A stretch of 64,000 nucleotides of DNA from Streptomyces sp. (GCA_013362785.1 JABFVM010000198.1:1-64000), one strand, 5' to 3'; counted from the stretch's first letter, positions 1 through 8,990 are shown. The notes: generated by a model not told the origin, from the letters alone. Made by a program: numbers and translations.

Positions 1-492
1 GGTCATGGAGCCGACCCGGTCCGGGAACCAGCGCTTGACGATGACCGGCATCAGGACGTTGCTGACCGCGATGCCCATGAGGGCGAGGGCGGTGGCGGCC
101 AGGAAGCCGGCCGTGCTTCCCGCGTACGGCCGTATGAGCAGGCCGGCGCTGATGGCGACCATGCCCGCGCACACCACCGCGCCCGGGCCGAAGCGACGGG
201 CCAGGCGGGGGGCCGCGACGCCGAAGACGGCGAAGCAGAGCGGGGGCACCGAGGTGAGGAGCCCGGCGACGCTGCCGCTCATGCCGAGCGCGTCGCGGAC
301 CTCTTCGAGGAGGGCGCCGAGGCTGGTGATGGCGGGGCGGAGGTTCAGCGCGGTCAGCACGATGGCGAGCACGAGCAGCCGTATCGTCCACGCGCGCGTG
401 GCGGGCTCCGTGGTGGTGCGGGCCTCGGGGGTGTCTGCCTCGGAGGTGCGTATGCGTGTGGACGTCGCCGTCCGGGTTTCCTTGCTCGCCAT
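1..492 (-). CDS. CynX/NimT-family MFS transporter, 3' part cut by window edge
   Basis: This is the N-terminal 164 residues of a major-facilitator permease; the rest lies beyond the left edge. After a hydrophilic Thr/Glu/Arg-rich start of about 33 residues come four to five membrane segments. The first is followed by NLRPAITSLGALLEEVRDAL, a signature of the CynX/NimT (cyanate / 2-nitroimidazole) branch. The substrate cannot be told from sequence. It is divergent from the GntR-type regulator next door, with a perfect palindrome just upstream of its start, so control by that regulator is likely. The family call is good; transport of cyanate in particular is not supported. Confidence 0.85.
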   Translation of the reverse strand, partial: MASKETRTATSTRIRTSEADTPEARTTTEPATRAWTIRLLVLAIVLTALNLRPAITSLGALLEEVRDALGMSGSVAGLLTSVPPLCFAVFGVAAPRLARRFGPGAVVCAGMVAISAGLLIRPYAGSTAGFLAATALALMGIAVSNVLMPVIVKRWFPDRVGSMT

Positions 493-505
493 AAGGCCAT
501 CATAG

Positions 506-520
506 AATCATGGGATGATT
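506..520. promoter_or_regulatory. candidate operator for the adjacent GntR regulator
   Basis: AATCAT-GGG-ATGATT is a perfect 6-3-6 inverted repeat and conspicuously AT-rich for this genome. It lies 14 bases upstream of the MFS start and about 54 bases upstream of the regulator start. FadR-type GntR proteins bind short palindromes with a small central spacer, so auto- and cross-regulation from this site is the natural inference. Binding is not shown. Confidence 0.55.
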
Positions 521-573
521 GGCTGTCCACCCTCGGTCCGTTCATGCGGGCTCCTCCCGTGCGAAGGTGTGCC

Positions 574-1266
574 ATGCCCTTGAGCCACCCCCGCCGCTCG
601 GCGCTGTCCGAGCAGGTCATCGCGGCGTTGCGGAACCAGATCACCTCGGGCGAGTGGCCCGTCGGCTCCCGTATCCCGACCGAGCCCGAGCTGGTCGAGC
701 AGCTCGGCGTGGCCCGCAACACCGTGCGCGAGGCGGTCCGCGCGCTCGCGCACAACGGCCTGCTGGACATCCGCCAGGGCTCCGGCACCTATGTGGTGGC
801 GACCAGCGAGCTGGCCGGCGTGATGCACCGCCGCTTCGCCGACGCCGACCCCCGGCACATCGCCGAGCTGCGCGCCACGCTGGAGTCGTCCGCCGCCCAG
901 CTGGCCGCCGAGCGGCGCACGGAGAAGGACCTCAAGCAGCTGGACGCCCTTCTGGTGCGGCGCGAGGAGGCCTGGGAGTCGGGGGACGCGGAGGCCTTCG
1001 TGGCGGCCGATGCGACGTTCCATCTGGCGGTGGTGGCGGCCTCCCACAACGACGTGATGACCGCGATGTACGCCGACCTGGGCGAGGTGCTGCGGGACTG
1101 GCTGCGCGAGGACGTCGGCACCGAGCTGACGCCGGAGACGCACATGGACCACGCGCGCCTGGTCGACGCGATCCGCGCGGGCGACGCGACGGCGGCCGCG
1201 GCCGAGGCGGCGAGCTATCCGTTCCTGTGCCGTCCGGGACGCTTCAGCCCTCCCGGTCGTGGCTGA
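574..1266 (+). CDS. GntR-family (FadR/FCD) transcriptional regulator
   Basis: This 230-residue repressor-type regulator has an N-terminal winged helix of about residues 8-75. It includes the typical SRIPTEPELVEQLGVARNTV recognition region and the wing DIRQGSGTYV. The C-terminal all-helical FCD ligand domain contains the ADATFHLAVVAASHN stretch that supplies metal or ligand contacts in the family. An ATG ten codons upstream is in frame, but the chosen start fits the usual distance to the HTH. It is divergent from the MFS permease, which suggests a local regulator-transporter pair. The effector is unknown. The last eight codons overlap the convergent small secreted-protein gene. Confidence 0.9.
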   Translation: MPLSHPRRSALSEQVIAALRNQITSGEWPVGSRIPTEPELVEQLGVARNTVREAVRALAHNGLLDIRQGSGTYVVATSELAGVMHRRFADADPRHIAELRATLESSAAQLAAERRTEKDLKQLDALLVRREEAWESGDAEAFVAADATFHLAVVAASHNDVMTAMYADLGEVLRDWLREDVGTELTPETHMDHARLVDAIRAGDATAAAAEAASYPFLCRPGRFSPPGRG

Positions 1267-1594
1267 CCCACACCGAGCCGACCTCCTTCCAGCAGCGCCC
1301 GGTCAGCCGCACGGTCTGCGCGGGCCCGGCGTCCACCGGTGAGCCATCGGTGTCGATGTCCCACCAACGGGCGCACTCGACGTGCAGGCTCACCCGATCG
1401 GTACCTGGATAGGGGTTGTGGCAGTAAGCGGTCACCTGGGATCCGGTGACGCGTACGCGGCATGCGGAGCCGAACGGCTCCTCGGGCCGCACCTCGGCGG
1501 CGGGCACACGCGCGTGGGCTATCGCCTCGTACGACAGGGGCAGTACGAGAGCGACGGCGACGGACGTTGAGGCCAGGCGGCGGGACAAGCGCAC
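1244..1594 (-). CDS. small secreted protein of unknown function
   Basis: The protein has 116 residues. It starts at GTG behind a strong GAGGAGG ribosome site, which decides the start against longer in-frame readings. A basic RLSRR stretch and a hydrophobic core followed by AHA look like a Sec signal peptide cut near residue 29. The mature part has four cysteines (in ACRV, AYCHN, VECARWW, GRCWKE), suggesting two disulfides in an extracellular beta-rich fold. No family was recognised. It overlaps the 3' end of the regulator gene by 23 bases on the opposite strand. Confidence 0.7.
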   Translation of the reverse strand: MRLSRRLASTSVAVALVLPLSYEAIAHARVPAAEVRPEEPFGSACRVRVTGSQVTAYCHNPYPGTDRVSLHVECARWWDIDTDGSPVDAGPAQTVRLTGRCWKEVGSVWVSHDREG

Positions 1595-1700
1595 AACGGG
1601 ACCTCCTCGGCCGTACGGGAGAGGGGCTCGCGGGATGAACGCGTACTCCAGGGTGCGCAGTTGTCGGCCTCGGCCGCCTCGCCGGATAGGCCGAACGGGT

Positions 1701-1739
1701 GACGCCCCGCTCCCCGCGCGCTGCGGGAAACGGGGCGTC
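1701..1739 (-). terminator. terminator of the fabG-fabI operon
   Basis: GACGCCCCG and CGGGGCGTC are perfect 9-base arms. A nested CCCGC/GCGGG stem makes one long hairpin, starting 17 bases after the fabI stop. There is no clear U-tract, which is usual in Streptomyces. Confidence 0.75.
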
Positions 1740-1755
1740 GGCGACGCGGGTGGGA

Positions 1756-2523
1756 TCAGGCGCCGATGGCGTGCAGACCGCCGTCCACGTGGACGATCTC
1801 GCCGGTGGTCTTCGGGAACCAGTCGCTCAGCAGCGCGACGATGCCGCGGCCGGCCGGCTCCGGGTCCTGGAGATCCCACTCCAGCGGGGAACGGCTGTCC
1901 CAGACGGAGGCCAGGTCGCTGAAGCCCGGGATGGACTTGGCGGCCATGGAGCCGATCGGGCCGGCCGAGACGAGGTTGCAGCGGATGTTCTGCTTGCCCA
2001 GGTCACGGGCCATGTAGCGGCTGGTGGCCTCCAGGGCGGCCTTGGCCGGGCCCATCCAGTCGTACTGCGGCCAGGCGTACTGCGCGTCGAAGGTGAGGCC
2101 GACGACCGAGCCGCCGTTCTGCATCAGCGGCAGGCAGGCCATGGTCAGCGACTTCAGGGAGTACGCCGAGACGTGCATGGCGGTGGCGACCGACTCGAAC
2201 GGCGTGTTCAGGAAGTTGCCGCCGAGCGCGTCCTGCGGGGCGAAACCGATGGAGTGCACGACGCCGTCGAGGCCGCCGAGCTCCTCGCCGACGATGTCGG
2301 CCAGGCGGGCGAGGTGCTCGTCGTTGGTGACGTCGAGCTCGATGACCTTGGTGGGCTTCGGGAGCTTCTTGGCGATGCGCTCGGTCAGCGTGGGCCGCGG
2401 GAAGGCGGTCAGGATGACCTCGGCGCCCTGCTCCTGGGCCAGCTTGGCGGCGTGGAAGGCGATGGAGGCCTCCGTCAGCACACCGGTGATCAGGATGCGC
2501 TTGCCCTCGAGAATTCCGCTCAT
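1756..2523 (-). CDS. fabI: enoyl-[acyl-carrier-protein] reductase (NADH), FabI/InhA type
   Basis: This enzyme catalyses the last reductive step of each type II fatty-acid elongation cycle, reducing trans-2-enoyl-ACP with NADH. At 255 residues it has the normal length. The N-terminal GKRILITGVLTEASIAFHAA is the FabI/InhA variant of the Rossmann glycine motif. The spaced Tyr-x6-Lys active site appears as YDWMGPAK, and the AGPIGSMAAKSIPGF substrate loop is present. It starts 5 bases after fabG, so the two are co-transcribed and encode successive ketoreductase and enoyl-reductase steps. This is the family targeted by isoniazid and triclosan in other bacteria. Confidence 0.96.
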   Translation of the reverse strand: MSGILEGKRILITGVLTEASIAFHAAKLAQEQGAEVILTAFPRPTLTERIAKKLPKPTKVIELDVTNDEHLARLADIVGEELGGLDGVVHSIGFAPQDALGGNFLNTPFESVATAMHVSAYSLKSLTMACLPLMQNGGSVVGLTFDAQYAWPQYDWMGPAKAALEATSRYMARDLGKQNIRCNLVSAGPIGSMAAKSIPGFSDLASVWDSRSPLEWDLQDPEPAGRGIVALLSDWFPKTTGEIVHVDGGLHAIGA

Positions 2524-2528
2524 GGTGA

Positions 2529-3233
2529 TCAGTGACCCATTCCCAGTCCGCCGTCAACGGGGATGACGGCTCCAGTGATGTACGAGGCGTCGTCCGAGGC
2601 GAGGAACCGCACCGTCGCGGCGATCTCCTCCGGCTGCGCGTAACGACCGAGCGGCACCTGCTTCACGATGCCCTCACGCTGCTCGTCGGTGAGCACCTTG
2701 GTCATGTCGGTGTCGACGAAGCCGGGCGCGACGACGTTGAAGGTGATGTTGCGCGAGCCCAGCTCACGGGCGAGGGAGCGCGCGAAGCCGACCAGGCCGG
2801 CCTTGGAGGCCGCGTAGTTCGCCTGGCCCGGGCCGCCGTAGAGGCCGACGACGGAGGAGATCAGGACGACGCGGCCCTTCTTGGCGCGCAGCATGCCGCG
2901 GTTGGCACGCTTGACCACGCGGAAGGTGCCGGTGAGGTTGGTGTCGAGGACGGACGTGAAGTCCTCCTCGGACATGCGCATCAGGAGCTGGTCCTTGGTG
3001 ATGCCGGCGTTGGCGATCAGCACCTCGACCGGGCCGTGCTCGGCCTCGATCTCCTTGTAGGCCTGCTCCACCTGCTCGGTGTCGGTGATGTCGCACTTGA
3101 CGGCCAGGAAGCCGGCCGGCGGCTCACCCGAGCGGTACGTGATCGCGACCTTGTCGCCGGCGTCGGCGAATGCGCGGGCGATGGCGAGGCCGATGCCCCG
3201 GTTGCCTCCGGTGACGAGAACCGAGCGGCTCAA
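2529..3233 (-). CDS. fabG: 3-oxoacyl-[acyl-carrier-protein] reductase
   Basis: FabG reduces 3-ketoacyl-ACP with NADPH in fatty-acid elongation. The protein has 234 residues from a TTG start with AAAGGGTGATCCG upstream; the TTG is chosen because LSRSVLVTGGNRGIG places the TGxxxGIG cofactor motif at the expected distance. The catalytic Ser-Tyr-Lys set is present (ISSVVGLYGG, NYAASKAG), and it ends with the typical VIPVDGGLGMGH. It is the first gene of the fabG-fabI operon. Ten in-frame codons upstream exist but lack a better ribosome site. Confidence 0.95.
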   Translation of the reverse strand: MSRSVLVTGGNRGIGLAIARAFADAGDKVAITYRSGEPPAGFLAVKCDITDTEQVEQAYKEIEAEHGPVEVLIANAGITKDQLLMRMSEEDFTSVLDTNLTGTFRVVKRANRGMLRAKKGRVVLISSVVGLYGGPGQANYAASKAGLVGFARSLARELGSRNITFNVVAPGFVDTDMTKVLTDEQREGIVKQVPLGRYAQPEEIAATVRFLASDDASYITGAVIPVDGGLGMGH

Positions 3234-3473
3234 CGGATCACCCTTTCGATAGGGGTCTGACACACCCGCCCGAACAGCTGGATGACAGGCGGCTTCCCCG
3301 AAAACCTATCGGTCCGGTCCCGGCATCGGACATTCGGGCACCGACAGTGGCTTACCGGCGTCGCTGTCGGGTCCCTACAGAAAGTTGCCGACTCCAGCCG
3401 GAAACCTGTGGTCCACGGCCGTGCCCGCGCGAAATGATCGGTGCCCACAGGCCACGACAGCAGGGAGACCTCC

Positions 3474-4997
3474 GTGCCCCATACGATCGATGAAGCCTTT
3501 ACGGCGCTTCCGCTACGCGCGCTGGCCGACGCCGCGCTGGCACGCGCGCGTGCGCTGGGCGCCGAGCATGCGGACTTCCGGTTCGAGCGGGTGCGCAGCG
3601 CTTCCTGGCGGCTGCGGGACGCCAGGCTCGCCGGTTCGTCGGACACCACCGACCTCGGGTACGCGGTGCGGGTGGTGCACGGCGGGACCTGGGGGTTCGC
3701 GTCGGGTGTCGATCTGACGCTGGACGCCGCCGCCAAGGTCGCCTCGCAGGCGGTGGCGATGGCGAAGCTGTCCGCCCAGGTGATCAAGGCCGCCGGGTCG
3801 GACGAGCGGGTGGAGCTCGCCGACGAGCCCGTGCACAGCGAGAAGACGTGGATCTCGTCGTACGAGATCGATCCGTTCAGCGTGCCCGACGAGGAGAAGT
3901 CGGCGCTGCTGGCGGACTGGAGCGCGCGGCTGCTGGCGGCGGACGGGGTGAACCACGTCGACGCCTCGCTGCTCACCGTCCATGAGAACAAGTTCTACGC
4001 CGACACCGCCGGGACCGTGACCACCCAGCAGCGGGTCCGGCTGCACCCGCAGCTGACCGCCGTGTCGGTCGACGAGTCGAGCGGCGAGTTCGACTCCATG
4101 CGCACCATCGCACCGCCCGTCGGACGCGGCTGGGAGTACCTGACGGGCACCGGCTGGGACTGGGACGACGAGCTGGCGCGCATCCCCGAGCTGCTCGCCG
4201 AGAAGATGCGGGCGCCGAGCGTGCAGGCGGGGCCGTACGACCTCGTCGTGGACCCCTCCAACCTGTGGCTGACCATCCACGAGTCCATCGGCCACGCCAC
4301 CGAACTGGACCGCGCCCTCGGCTACGAGGCCGCCTACGCCGGCACCTCCTTCGCCACCTTCGACCAGCTCGGCAAGCTCCGGTACGGCTCCGACCTGATG
4401 AACGTCACCGGTGACCGCACCGCCGAGCACGGTCTGGCGACCATCGGGTACGACGACGAGGGCGTCGCGGGCCAGTCCTGGGACCTGGTGAGGAACGGCA
4501 CCCTCGTCGGCTACCAGCTGGACCGGCGGATCGCGAGGCTGACCGGGTTCGACCGGTCCAACGGGTGCGCGTTCGCCGACTCCCCCGGCCATGTGCCGGT
4601 GCAGCGCATGGCCAACGTGTCGCTGCAGCCGGACCCGGCCGGGATGTCGACGGAGGATCTGATCGGGAGCGTCGACCGCGGGATCTATGTCGTCGGCGAC
4701 CGGTCCTGGTCGATCGACATGCAGCGCTACAACTTCCAGTTCACCGGGCAGCGGTTCTTCAGGATCGAGAACGGGCGGATCACCGGGCAGCTGCGGGACG
4801 TCGCGTACCAGGCGACGACCACCGACTTCTGGGGCTCGATGGCCGCGGTGGGCGGCCCGCAGACGTATGTCCTGGGCGGTGCCTTCAACTGCGGCAAGGC
4901 CCAGCCGGGGCAGGTCGCGGCCGTGTCGCACGGCTGCCCCTCGGCCCTCTTCAAGGGAGTCAACATCCTCAACACCACGCAGGAGGCCGGTCGATGA
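3474..4997 (+). CDS. tldD: TldD-family metalloprotease subunit
   Basis: This is the catalytic half of the TldD/TldE heterodimeric zinc protease, which degrades unfolded peptides and matures some RiPPs such as microcin B17 in E. coli. The 507-residue protein contains the family HExxxH zinc motif as HESIGHATELD (about residues 272-282), and the C-terminal region carries GGAFNCGKAQPGQ typical of the family. The GTG start follows AGGGAGACC; an earlier in-frame GTG has no ribosome site. Its stop overlaps the TldE start (ATGA), so the subunits are translationally coupled. No RiPP precursor is evident nearby, so a housekeeping role is likely. Confidence 0.93.
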   Translation: MPHTIDEAFTALPLRALADAALARARALGAEHADFRFERVRSASWRLRDARLAGSSDTTDLGYAVRVVHGGTWGFASGVDLTLDAAAKVASQAVAMAKLSAQVIKAAGSDERVELADEPVHSEKTWISSYEIDPFSVPDEEKSALLADWSARLLAADGVNHVDASLLTVHENKFYADTAGTVTTQQRVRLHPQLTAVSVDESSGEFDSMRTIAPPVGRGWEYLTGTGWDWDDELARIPELLAEKMRAPSVQAGPYDLVVDPSNLWLTIHESIGHATELDRALGYEAAYAGTSFATFDQLGKLRYGSDLMNVTGDRTAEHGLATIGYDDEGVAGQSWDLVRNGTLVGYQLDRRIARLTGFDRSNGCAFADSPGHVPVQRMANVSLQPDPAGMSTEDLIGSVDRGIYVVGDRSWSIDMQRYNFQFTGQRFFRIENGRITGQLRDVAYQATTTDFWGSMAAVGGPQTYVLGGAFNCGKAQPGQVAAVSHGCPSALFKGVNILNTTQEAGR

Positions 4998-6388
4998 GCG
5001 CCCGTACCAACAAGCCGCACGAGATCGTCGAGCGGGCCCTGGAGCTGTCCCGGGCCGACGGGTGCGTCGTCATCGCCGACGAGCAGTCGACCGCCAATCT
5101 GCGCTGGGCGGGCAACGCGCTCACCACGAACGGCGTCACGCGCGGGCGGACGCTCACCGTCGTCGCGACCGTCGACGGCAAGGAGGGCACGGCCTCCGGG
5201 GTGGTGTCCCGCTCGGCCGTGACCGCGGACGAGCTGGAGCCGCTGGTGCGGGCCGCCGAGGCCGCCGCGCGCGGCGCCGGGCCCGCCGAGGACGCGCAGC
5301 CGCTGGTGACGGACGTATCGGCGTCGCCGGACTTCACGGACGGCCCGGCCGAGACCTCGTCCACCGTGTTCGCCGACTTCGCCCCGGCGCTCGGTGAGGC
5401 GTTCGCACGCGCGCGTGCGGGAGGACGGGAGTTGTACGGCTTCGCCAACCACGAGCTGGTGTCGACGTACGTGGGCACCTCCACGGGGCTGCGGCTGCGG
5501 CACGACCAGCCCAACGGGACGCTGGAGCTGAACGCCAAGTCGCCGGACCGCACCCGTTCGGCATGGGCGGGGCGCTCCACGCGGGACTTCAAGGACGTGG
5601 ACCCCACGGCGCTCGACGCCGAGCTGGCCGTACGCCTCGGCTGGGCCGAGCGGCGCCTGTCGCTGCCGGCAGGGCGGTACGAGACGCTGCTGCCGCCGAC
5701 CGCCGTGGCCGACCTGCTGATCTACCAGATGTGGTCGGCGTCGGGGCGGGACGCGGTCGAGGGCCGGACGGTGTTCTCCAAGCCCGGCGGCAAGACCCGT
5801 GTCGGCGAGAAGCTGAGCGAGCTGCCGCTGACGCTGCGCAGCGACCCGAACGAGCCGGGCCTTGAGTCCGCGCCGTTCGTGATCGCGCACTCCTCCGGCG
5901 GCGACCAGTCGGTGTTCGACAACGGGCTGCCGCTCGGGGCGACGGAGTGGCTGCGTGCGGGCGAGCTGAAGCACCTCATGACCAGCCGGCACAGTGCGGG
6001 GCTGACCGGTCTGCCGGTGGCGCCGGGCATCGACAACCTGATCCTGGACGGTGGCGAGGACCGCTCGATCGAGGAGATGGTCGCGAACACCGGGCGCGGA
6101 CTGCTGCTGACCTGCCTCTGGTACATCCGCGAGGTCGACCCGGCGACGCTGCTGCTCACCGGCCTGACCCGGGACGGCGTCTACCTCGTCGAGAACGGCG
6201 AGGTGACCGGCGAGGTCAACAACTTCCGGTTCAACGAGTCGCCGGTGGGCCTGCTCGGGCGGGCGACCGAGGCGGGGCGTACGGAGAAGACCCTGCCGCG
6301 GGAGTGGAGCGACTGGTTCACCAGGGCGGCGATGCCCGCGCTGCGCGTCCCCGATTTCAACATGAGCTCTGTCAGTCAGGGCGTATAA
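4994..6388 (+). CDS. pmbA: TldE/PmbA-family protease subunit
   Basis: This 464-residue partner of TldD lacks the HExxxH motif and forms the non-catalytic wall of the proteolytic chamber. It begins with a region common to the family (RWAGNALTTNGVTRG) and ends with the conserved C-terminal part around NNFRFNESPVGLLG. The start overlaps the tldD stop, with GGAGG six to ten bases upstream. The gene ends 65 bases before tyrS, in the same direction. Confidence 0.92.
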   Translation: MSARTNKPHEIVERALELSRADGCVVIADEQSTANLRWAGNALTTNGVTRGRTLTVVATVDGKEGTASGVVSRSAVTADELEPLVRAAEAAARGAGPAEDAQPLVTDVSASPDFTDGPAETSSTVFADFAPALGEAFARARAGGRELYGFANHELVSTYVGTSTGLRLRHDQPNGTLELNAKSPDRTRSAWAGRSTRDFKDVDPTALDAELAVRLGWAERRLSLPAGRYETLLPPTAVADLLIYQMWSASGRDAVEGRTVFSKPGGKTRVGEKLSELPLTLRSDPNEPGLESAPFVIAHSSGGDQSVFDNGLPLGATEWLRAGELKHLMTSRHSAGLTGLPVAPGIDNLILDGGEDRSIEEMVANTGRGLLLTCLWYIREVDPATLLLTGLTRDGVYLVENGEVTGEVNNFRFNESPVGLLGRATEAGRTEKTLPREWSDWFTRAAMPALRVPDFNMSSVSQGV

Positions 6389-6453
6389 CCTCGTAGGCGT
6401 TTGCATCGGCTGTCATCCGACCGGCCGAAGATCATCGAGGAGACACGAGAACC

Positions 6454-7722
6454 GTGACGGACATCGTCGACGAGCTGAAGTGGCGTGGCGTGATCGCCCT
6501 GTCCACTGACGAGGACGCATTGCGCAAGGCTCTCGCGGACGGTCCCGTCACGTTCTATTGCGGTTTCGACCCGACCGCGGCCAGCCTGCACGTCGGCCAC
6601 CTGGTCCAGGTCCTCACCATGCGCCGCCTCCAGCAGGCGGGCCTGCGCCCGCTGGCGCTGGTCGGCGGCGCCACGGGCCAGATCGGCGACCCGCGCCCGA
6701 CGGCCGAGCGCACGCTGAACGACCCGGAGACGGTCGCGAACTGGGTGAACCGTCTGCGCGCGCAGATCGAGCCCTTCCTCTCCTTCGAGGGCGACAACGC
6801 CGCGACGATGGTGAACAACCTGGACTGGACGGCCGGCATGTCGGCCATCGAGTTCCTGCGGGACATCGGCAAGCACTTCCGCGTCAACAAGATGCTCACC
6901 AAGGACTCGGTCGCCCGGCGCCTGCAGTCCGAAGAGGGCATCAGCTACACGGAGTTCAGCTACCAGCTGCTCCAGGGCATGGACTTCCTGGAGCTGTACC
7001 GGCGGCACGGCTGCACGCTCCAGCAGGGCGGCAGCGACCAGTGGGGCAACCTCACGGCGGGTCTGGACCTGATCCACCGGCTGGAGCCGCACGCGGCCGT
7101 GCACGCGCTGGCGACGCCGCTGATGACCAAGGCGGACGGCACCAAGTTCGGCAAGACCGAGGGCGGCGCCATCTGGCTCGACCCGGAGATGACGACGCCG
7201 TACGCGTTCTACCAGTTCTGGCTGAACGCGGACGACCGGGACATCTCGACCTACATGCGGATCCTGTCCTTCAAGTCCCGTGCGGAGCTGGAGGAGCTGG
7301 AGAAGCAGACGGAGGAGCGTCCGCAGGCGCGGGCCGCGCAGCGGGCGCTGGCCGAGGAGCTGACGACGCTGGTGCATGGCGCCGACCAGACGGCCGCGGT
7401 GATCGCCGCGTCCCGCGCCCTCTTCGGGCAGGGGGAGCTGGCGGATCTGGACGCGGCGACGTTGGCTGCCGCGCTGTCCGAGGTGCCGCATGTGAAGGTT
7501 GCCGAGCTCGGGCCGGTGGTGGACCTTTTCGCCGAGGTCGGGCTTGTCGCCAGTAAGTCTGCGGCTCGGCGGACCGTCAAGGAGGGCGGGGCTTACGTGA
7601 ACAACGTGAAGGTCGCCGGGGAGGATGCCGTGCCGGCGAAGGAGGACCTGTTGCACGAGCGGTGGCTGGTGCTGCGGCGGGGGAAGAAGAACCTTGCGGC
7701 TGTAGAGGTTACGGGCACGTAG
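6454..7722 (+). CDS. tyrS: tyrosyl-tRNA synthetase
   Basis: TyrS charges tRNA-Tyr with tyrosine, using ATP, in the cytoplasm. It is a class Ic synthetase of 422 residues. The HIGH-type motif is HVGH at 46-49, the KMSKS-type loop is KFGKT at 231-235, and the tyrosine-binding YQLLQGMDF is present. A C-terminal S4 RNA-binding domain covers roughly 355-420. GTG start with an AGGAGAC ribosome site. No T-box-like leader was seen in the short gap upstream. Confidence 0.97.
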   Translation: MTDIVDELKWRGVIALSTDEDALRKALADGPVTFYCGFDPTAASLHVGHLVQVLTMRRLQQAGLRPLALVGGATGQIGDPRPTAERTLNDPETVANWVNRLRAQIEPFLSFEGDNAATMVNNLDWTAGMSAIEFLRDIGKHFRVNKMLTKDSVARRLQSEEGISYTEFSYQLLQGMDFLELYRRHGCTLQQGGSDQWGNLTAGLDLIHRLEPHAAVHALATPLMTKADGTKFGKTEGGAIWLDPEMTTPYAFYQFWLNADDRDISTYMRILSFKSRAELEELEKQTEERPQARAAQRALAEELTTLVHGADQTAAVIAASRALFGQGELADLDAATLAAALSEVPHVKVAELGPVVDLFAEVGLVASKSAARRTVKEGGAYVNNVKVAGEDAVPAKEDLLHERWLVLRRGKKNLAAVEVTGT

Positions 7723-7752
7723 GTTTTCGGGGTTCGCCGTAGGGGTGCGGTG

Positions 7753-7837
7753 GTCTGCGGGCTGCGGCTTCGTCGTGGTTGATCGCGCCCCGCGGCGGAG
7801 CCGCAAATCGATACAGTCCCGCGCCCCTGCAGGGCGC
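7753..7837. repeat. dispersed intergenic repeat, family A copy 1, ending in a hairpin
   Basis: It shares CGTCGTGGTTG-TCGCGC and CCCGCGCCCCT with copies near 9.25 and 23.9 kb. Here an extra segment (CGCGGCGGAGCCGC and following bases) splits the element. It ends in GCGCCC-CTGCA-GGGCGC, a 6-base stem between the convergent ends of tyrS and the next gene. This is a likely termination region. Such elements are common between Streptomyces genes. Confidence 0.6.
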
Positions 7838-7859
7838 TTCCACTGAGGGCGTTAAGCGC

Positions 7860-8138
7860 TCACGTCTGTTGTTTCTTCTTGCCCAGCGTTGCCATGTACA
7901 GCATGTCCCCCGCGTACACGATGATCACTGCTGCGACGATCTGGAAGATATGGCGGCTCCAGTCGATGCCGCGTGTCGAGTCGACGCCGAAAGCTCGGGC
8001 GATGGAGTTGCCGACGATGGCGCCGAGCATGCCGAAGATGGTGGTCAGCCAGAGGGGGCTGTGCTGCTTGCCCGGGATGAGCAGCTTGGCGAGCAGGCCC
8101 AGCACGAATCCCACGATGATCGCCCACAACCAGCCCAT
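7860..8138 (-). CDS. GlsB/YeaQ/YmgE-family stress-response membrane protein
   Basis: A 92-residue membrane protein with three hydrophobic segments, in the pattern of the transglycosylase-associated (GlsB/YeaQ/YmgE) family. It opens with a glycine-rich helix (WAIIVGFVLGLLAKLLIPG) and has the typical TTIFGMLGAIVGN in the second helix. Members are small inner-membrane proteins often induced by general stress; no biochemical activity is established. The lysine-rich tail GKKKQQT is cytoplasmic. It converges on tyrS. Confidence 0.85.
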   Translation of the reverse strand: MGWLWAIIVGFVLGLLAKLLIPGKQHSPLWLTTIFGMLGAIVGNSIARAFGVDSTRGIDWSRHIFQIVAAVIIVYAGDMLYMATLGKKKQQT

Positions 8139-8381
8139 CGCCGCCTCCTACGCCTCGGGGTGAGCAGTAGGGCCAGTCTTGGCGGGGCTCGGGTACGCCG
8201 CATGCCGGGTACCGCCGTACGCGTTACGGCTGACGGTGTTCCCCCAGGTGACAGGGGCCCCGGTCTCGTAGGCGACGCAGACGGGGCGTACCGTGGAAGG
8301 TGTCCTGGCCCGGGTCCCCGACCGGGGGCCGGACGGGTACGGACAGGGGGAGAGTCCGATGCGGGCGGATGGTGGAATCTG

Positions 8382-8780
8382 ATGCGGAAGCTGCACGCGG
8401 GCGGCCACTCCGAGGTGTTCCGGATCACCGGGGCGCGGGCGGGGCTGCAGGACGATGTGCGCGCCCGGCAGCGCCGGTACGTCATCTCGATGTCGATCCG
8501 TACGGTGTCGGTGATCCTGGCGGCCTCGCTGTGGAACGTCGAACGGCACGTCGCGATCGTGGCGTTGGTGCTCGGCGCGATCCTGCCGTACATCTCCGTG
8601 GTGATCGCCAACGCCGGGCGGGAGAATGCGCCGGGTCTGCCGTCGACGTTCGTGATGGCGCCGACACGTCCGATGATCGCGCCGCAGGGGACGAATGACG
8701 GTTCCGCGGAATCGTTCCCGGAAGATGTGGCGGGTGACTCCGCGCCGGGCGCACAAAGCAAACCGGACGACGGGACGTGA
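8382..8780 (+). CDS. DUF3099-type membrane protein
   Basis: This 132-residue protein matches the actinobacterial DUF3099 pattern. A soluble N-terminus (EVFRITGARAG, DDVRARQRRYVISMSIRT) is followed by two closely spaced membrane helices at about residues 38-80 (VSVILAASLW and VAIVALVLGAILPYISVVIA). The tail is hydrophilic and acidic. Function is unknown for the family. The ATG is preceded by GGTGGA; an upstream ATG at 8359 is out of frame. Confidence 0.75.
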   Translation: MRKLHAGGHSEVFRITGARAGLQDDVRARQRRYVISMSIRTVSVILAASLWNVERHVAIVALVLGAILPYISVVIANAGRENAPGLPSTFVMAPTRPMIAPQGTNDGSAESFPEDVAGDSAPGAQSKPDDGT

Positions 8781-8893
8781 TCCTGCGGAGCGGTGCGCTC
8801 CGCAGGCGACTCCGCGCCAAGCTCAGGAAAAGCTCAGATCAATAGTGTTGTTCCGGTGCCGGGGGACGGGTTACCCGTGACATACTTCGTGGA

Positions 8894-8961
8894 CGCTCCG
8901 CATCCCCCGTCGGAGCGATGGACCGACGCCGGGCAGCTCCCCCCGTGGCTGCTCGGCGTCG
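8894..8961 (+). terminator. two tandem hairpins upstream of a small gene
   Basis: CGCTCCG/CGGAGCG (7-base perfect stem, 10-base loop) is followed six bases later by CGACGCCGGGCAGC/GCTGCTCGGCGTCG. The second is a 14-base stem with a single G-U pair, and CCTTTTG comes right after it. The second hairpin has the form of an intrinsic terminator and lies 30 bases before the start of the next gene. It could end the DUF3099 transcript or act as an attenuator for the downstream gene. Confidence 0.55.
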
Positions 8962-8990
8962 CCTTTTGTGCGCATCTGTGAGACGAATCT

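Noticed and set aside
4270-4320. Thermolysin-type metalloprotease from the HE-x3-H motif
   Set aside because: The spacing is HExxxH, not HExxH, and the rest of the protein and its coupled partner fit TldD/TldE.
3474-6388. RiPP biosynthesis locus based on TldD/TldE
   Set aside because: No precursor peptide, cyclase, YcaO or exporter is nearby; neighbours are fab genes and tyrS.
6389-6453. T-box leader before tyrS
   Set aside because: The gap is only 65 bases and has no T-box sequence or specifier stem.
7753-7837. tRNA or small RNA gene
   Set aside because: The GC-rich stems match a dispersed repeat with other copies in the window and do not fold as a cloverleaf.
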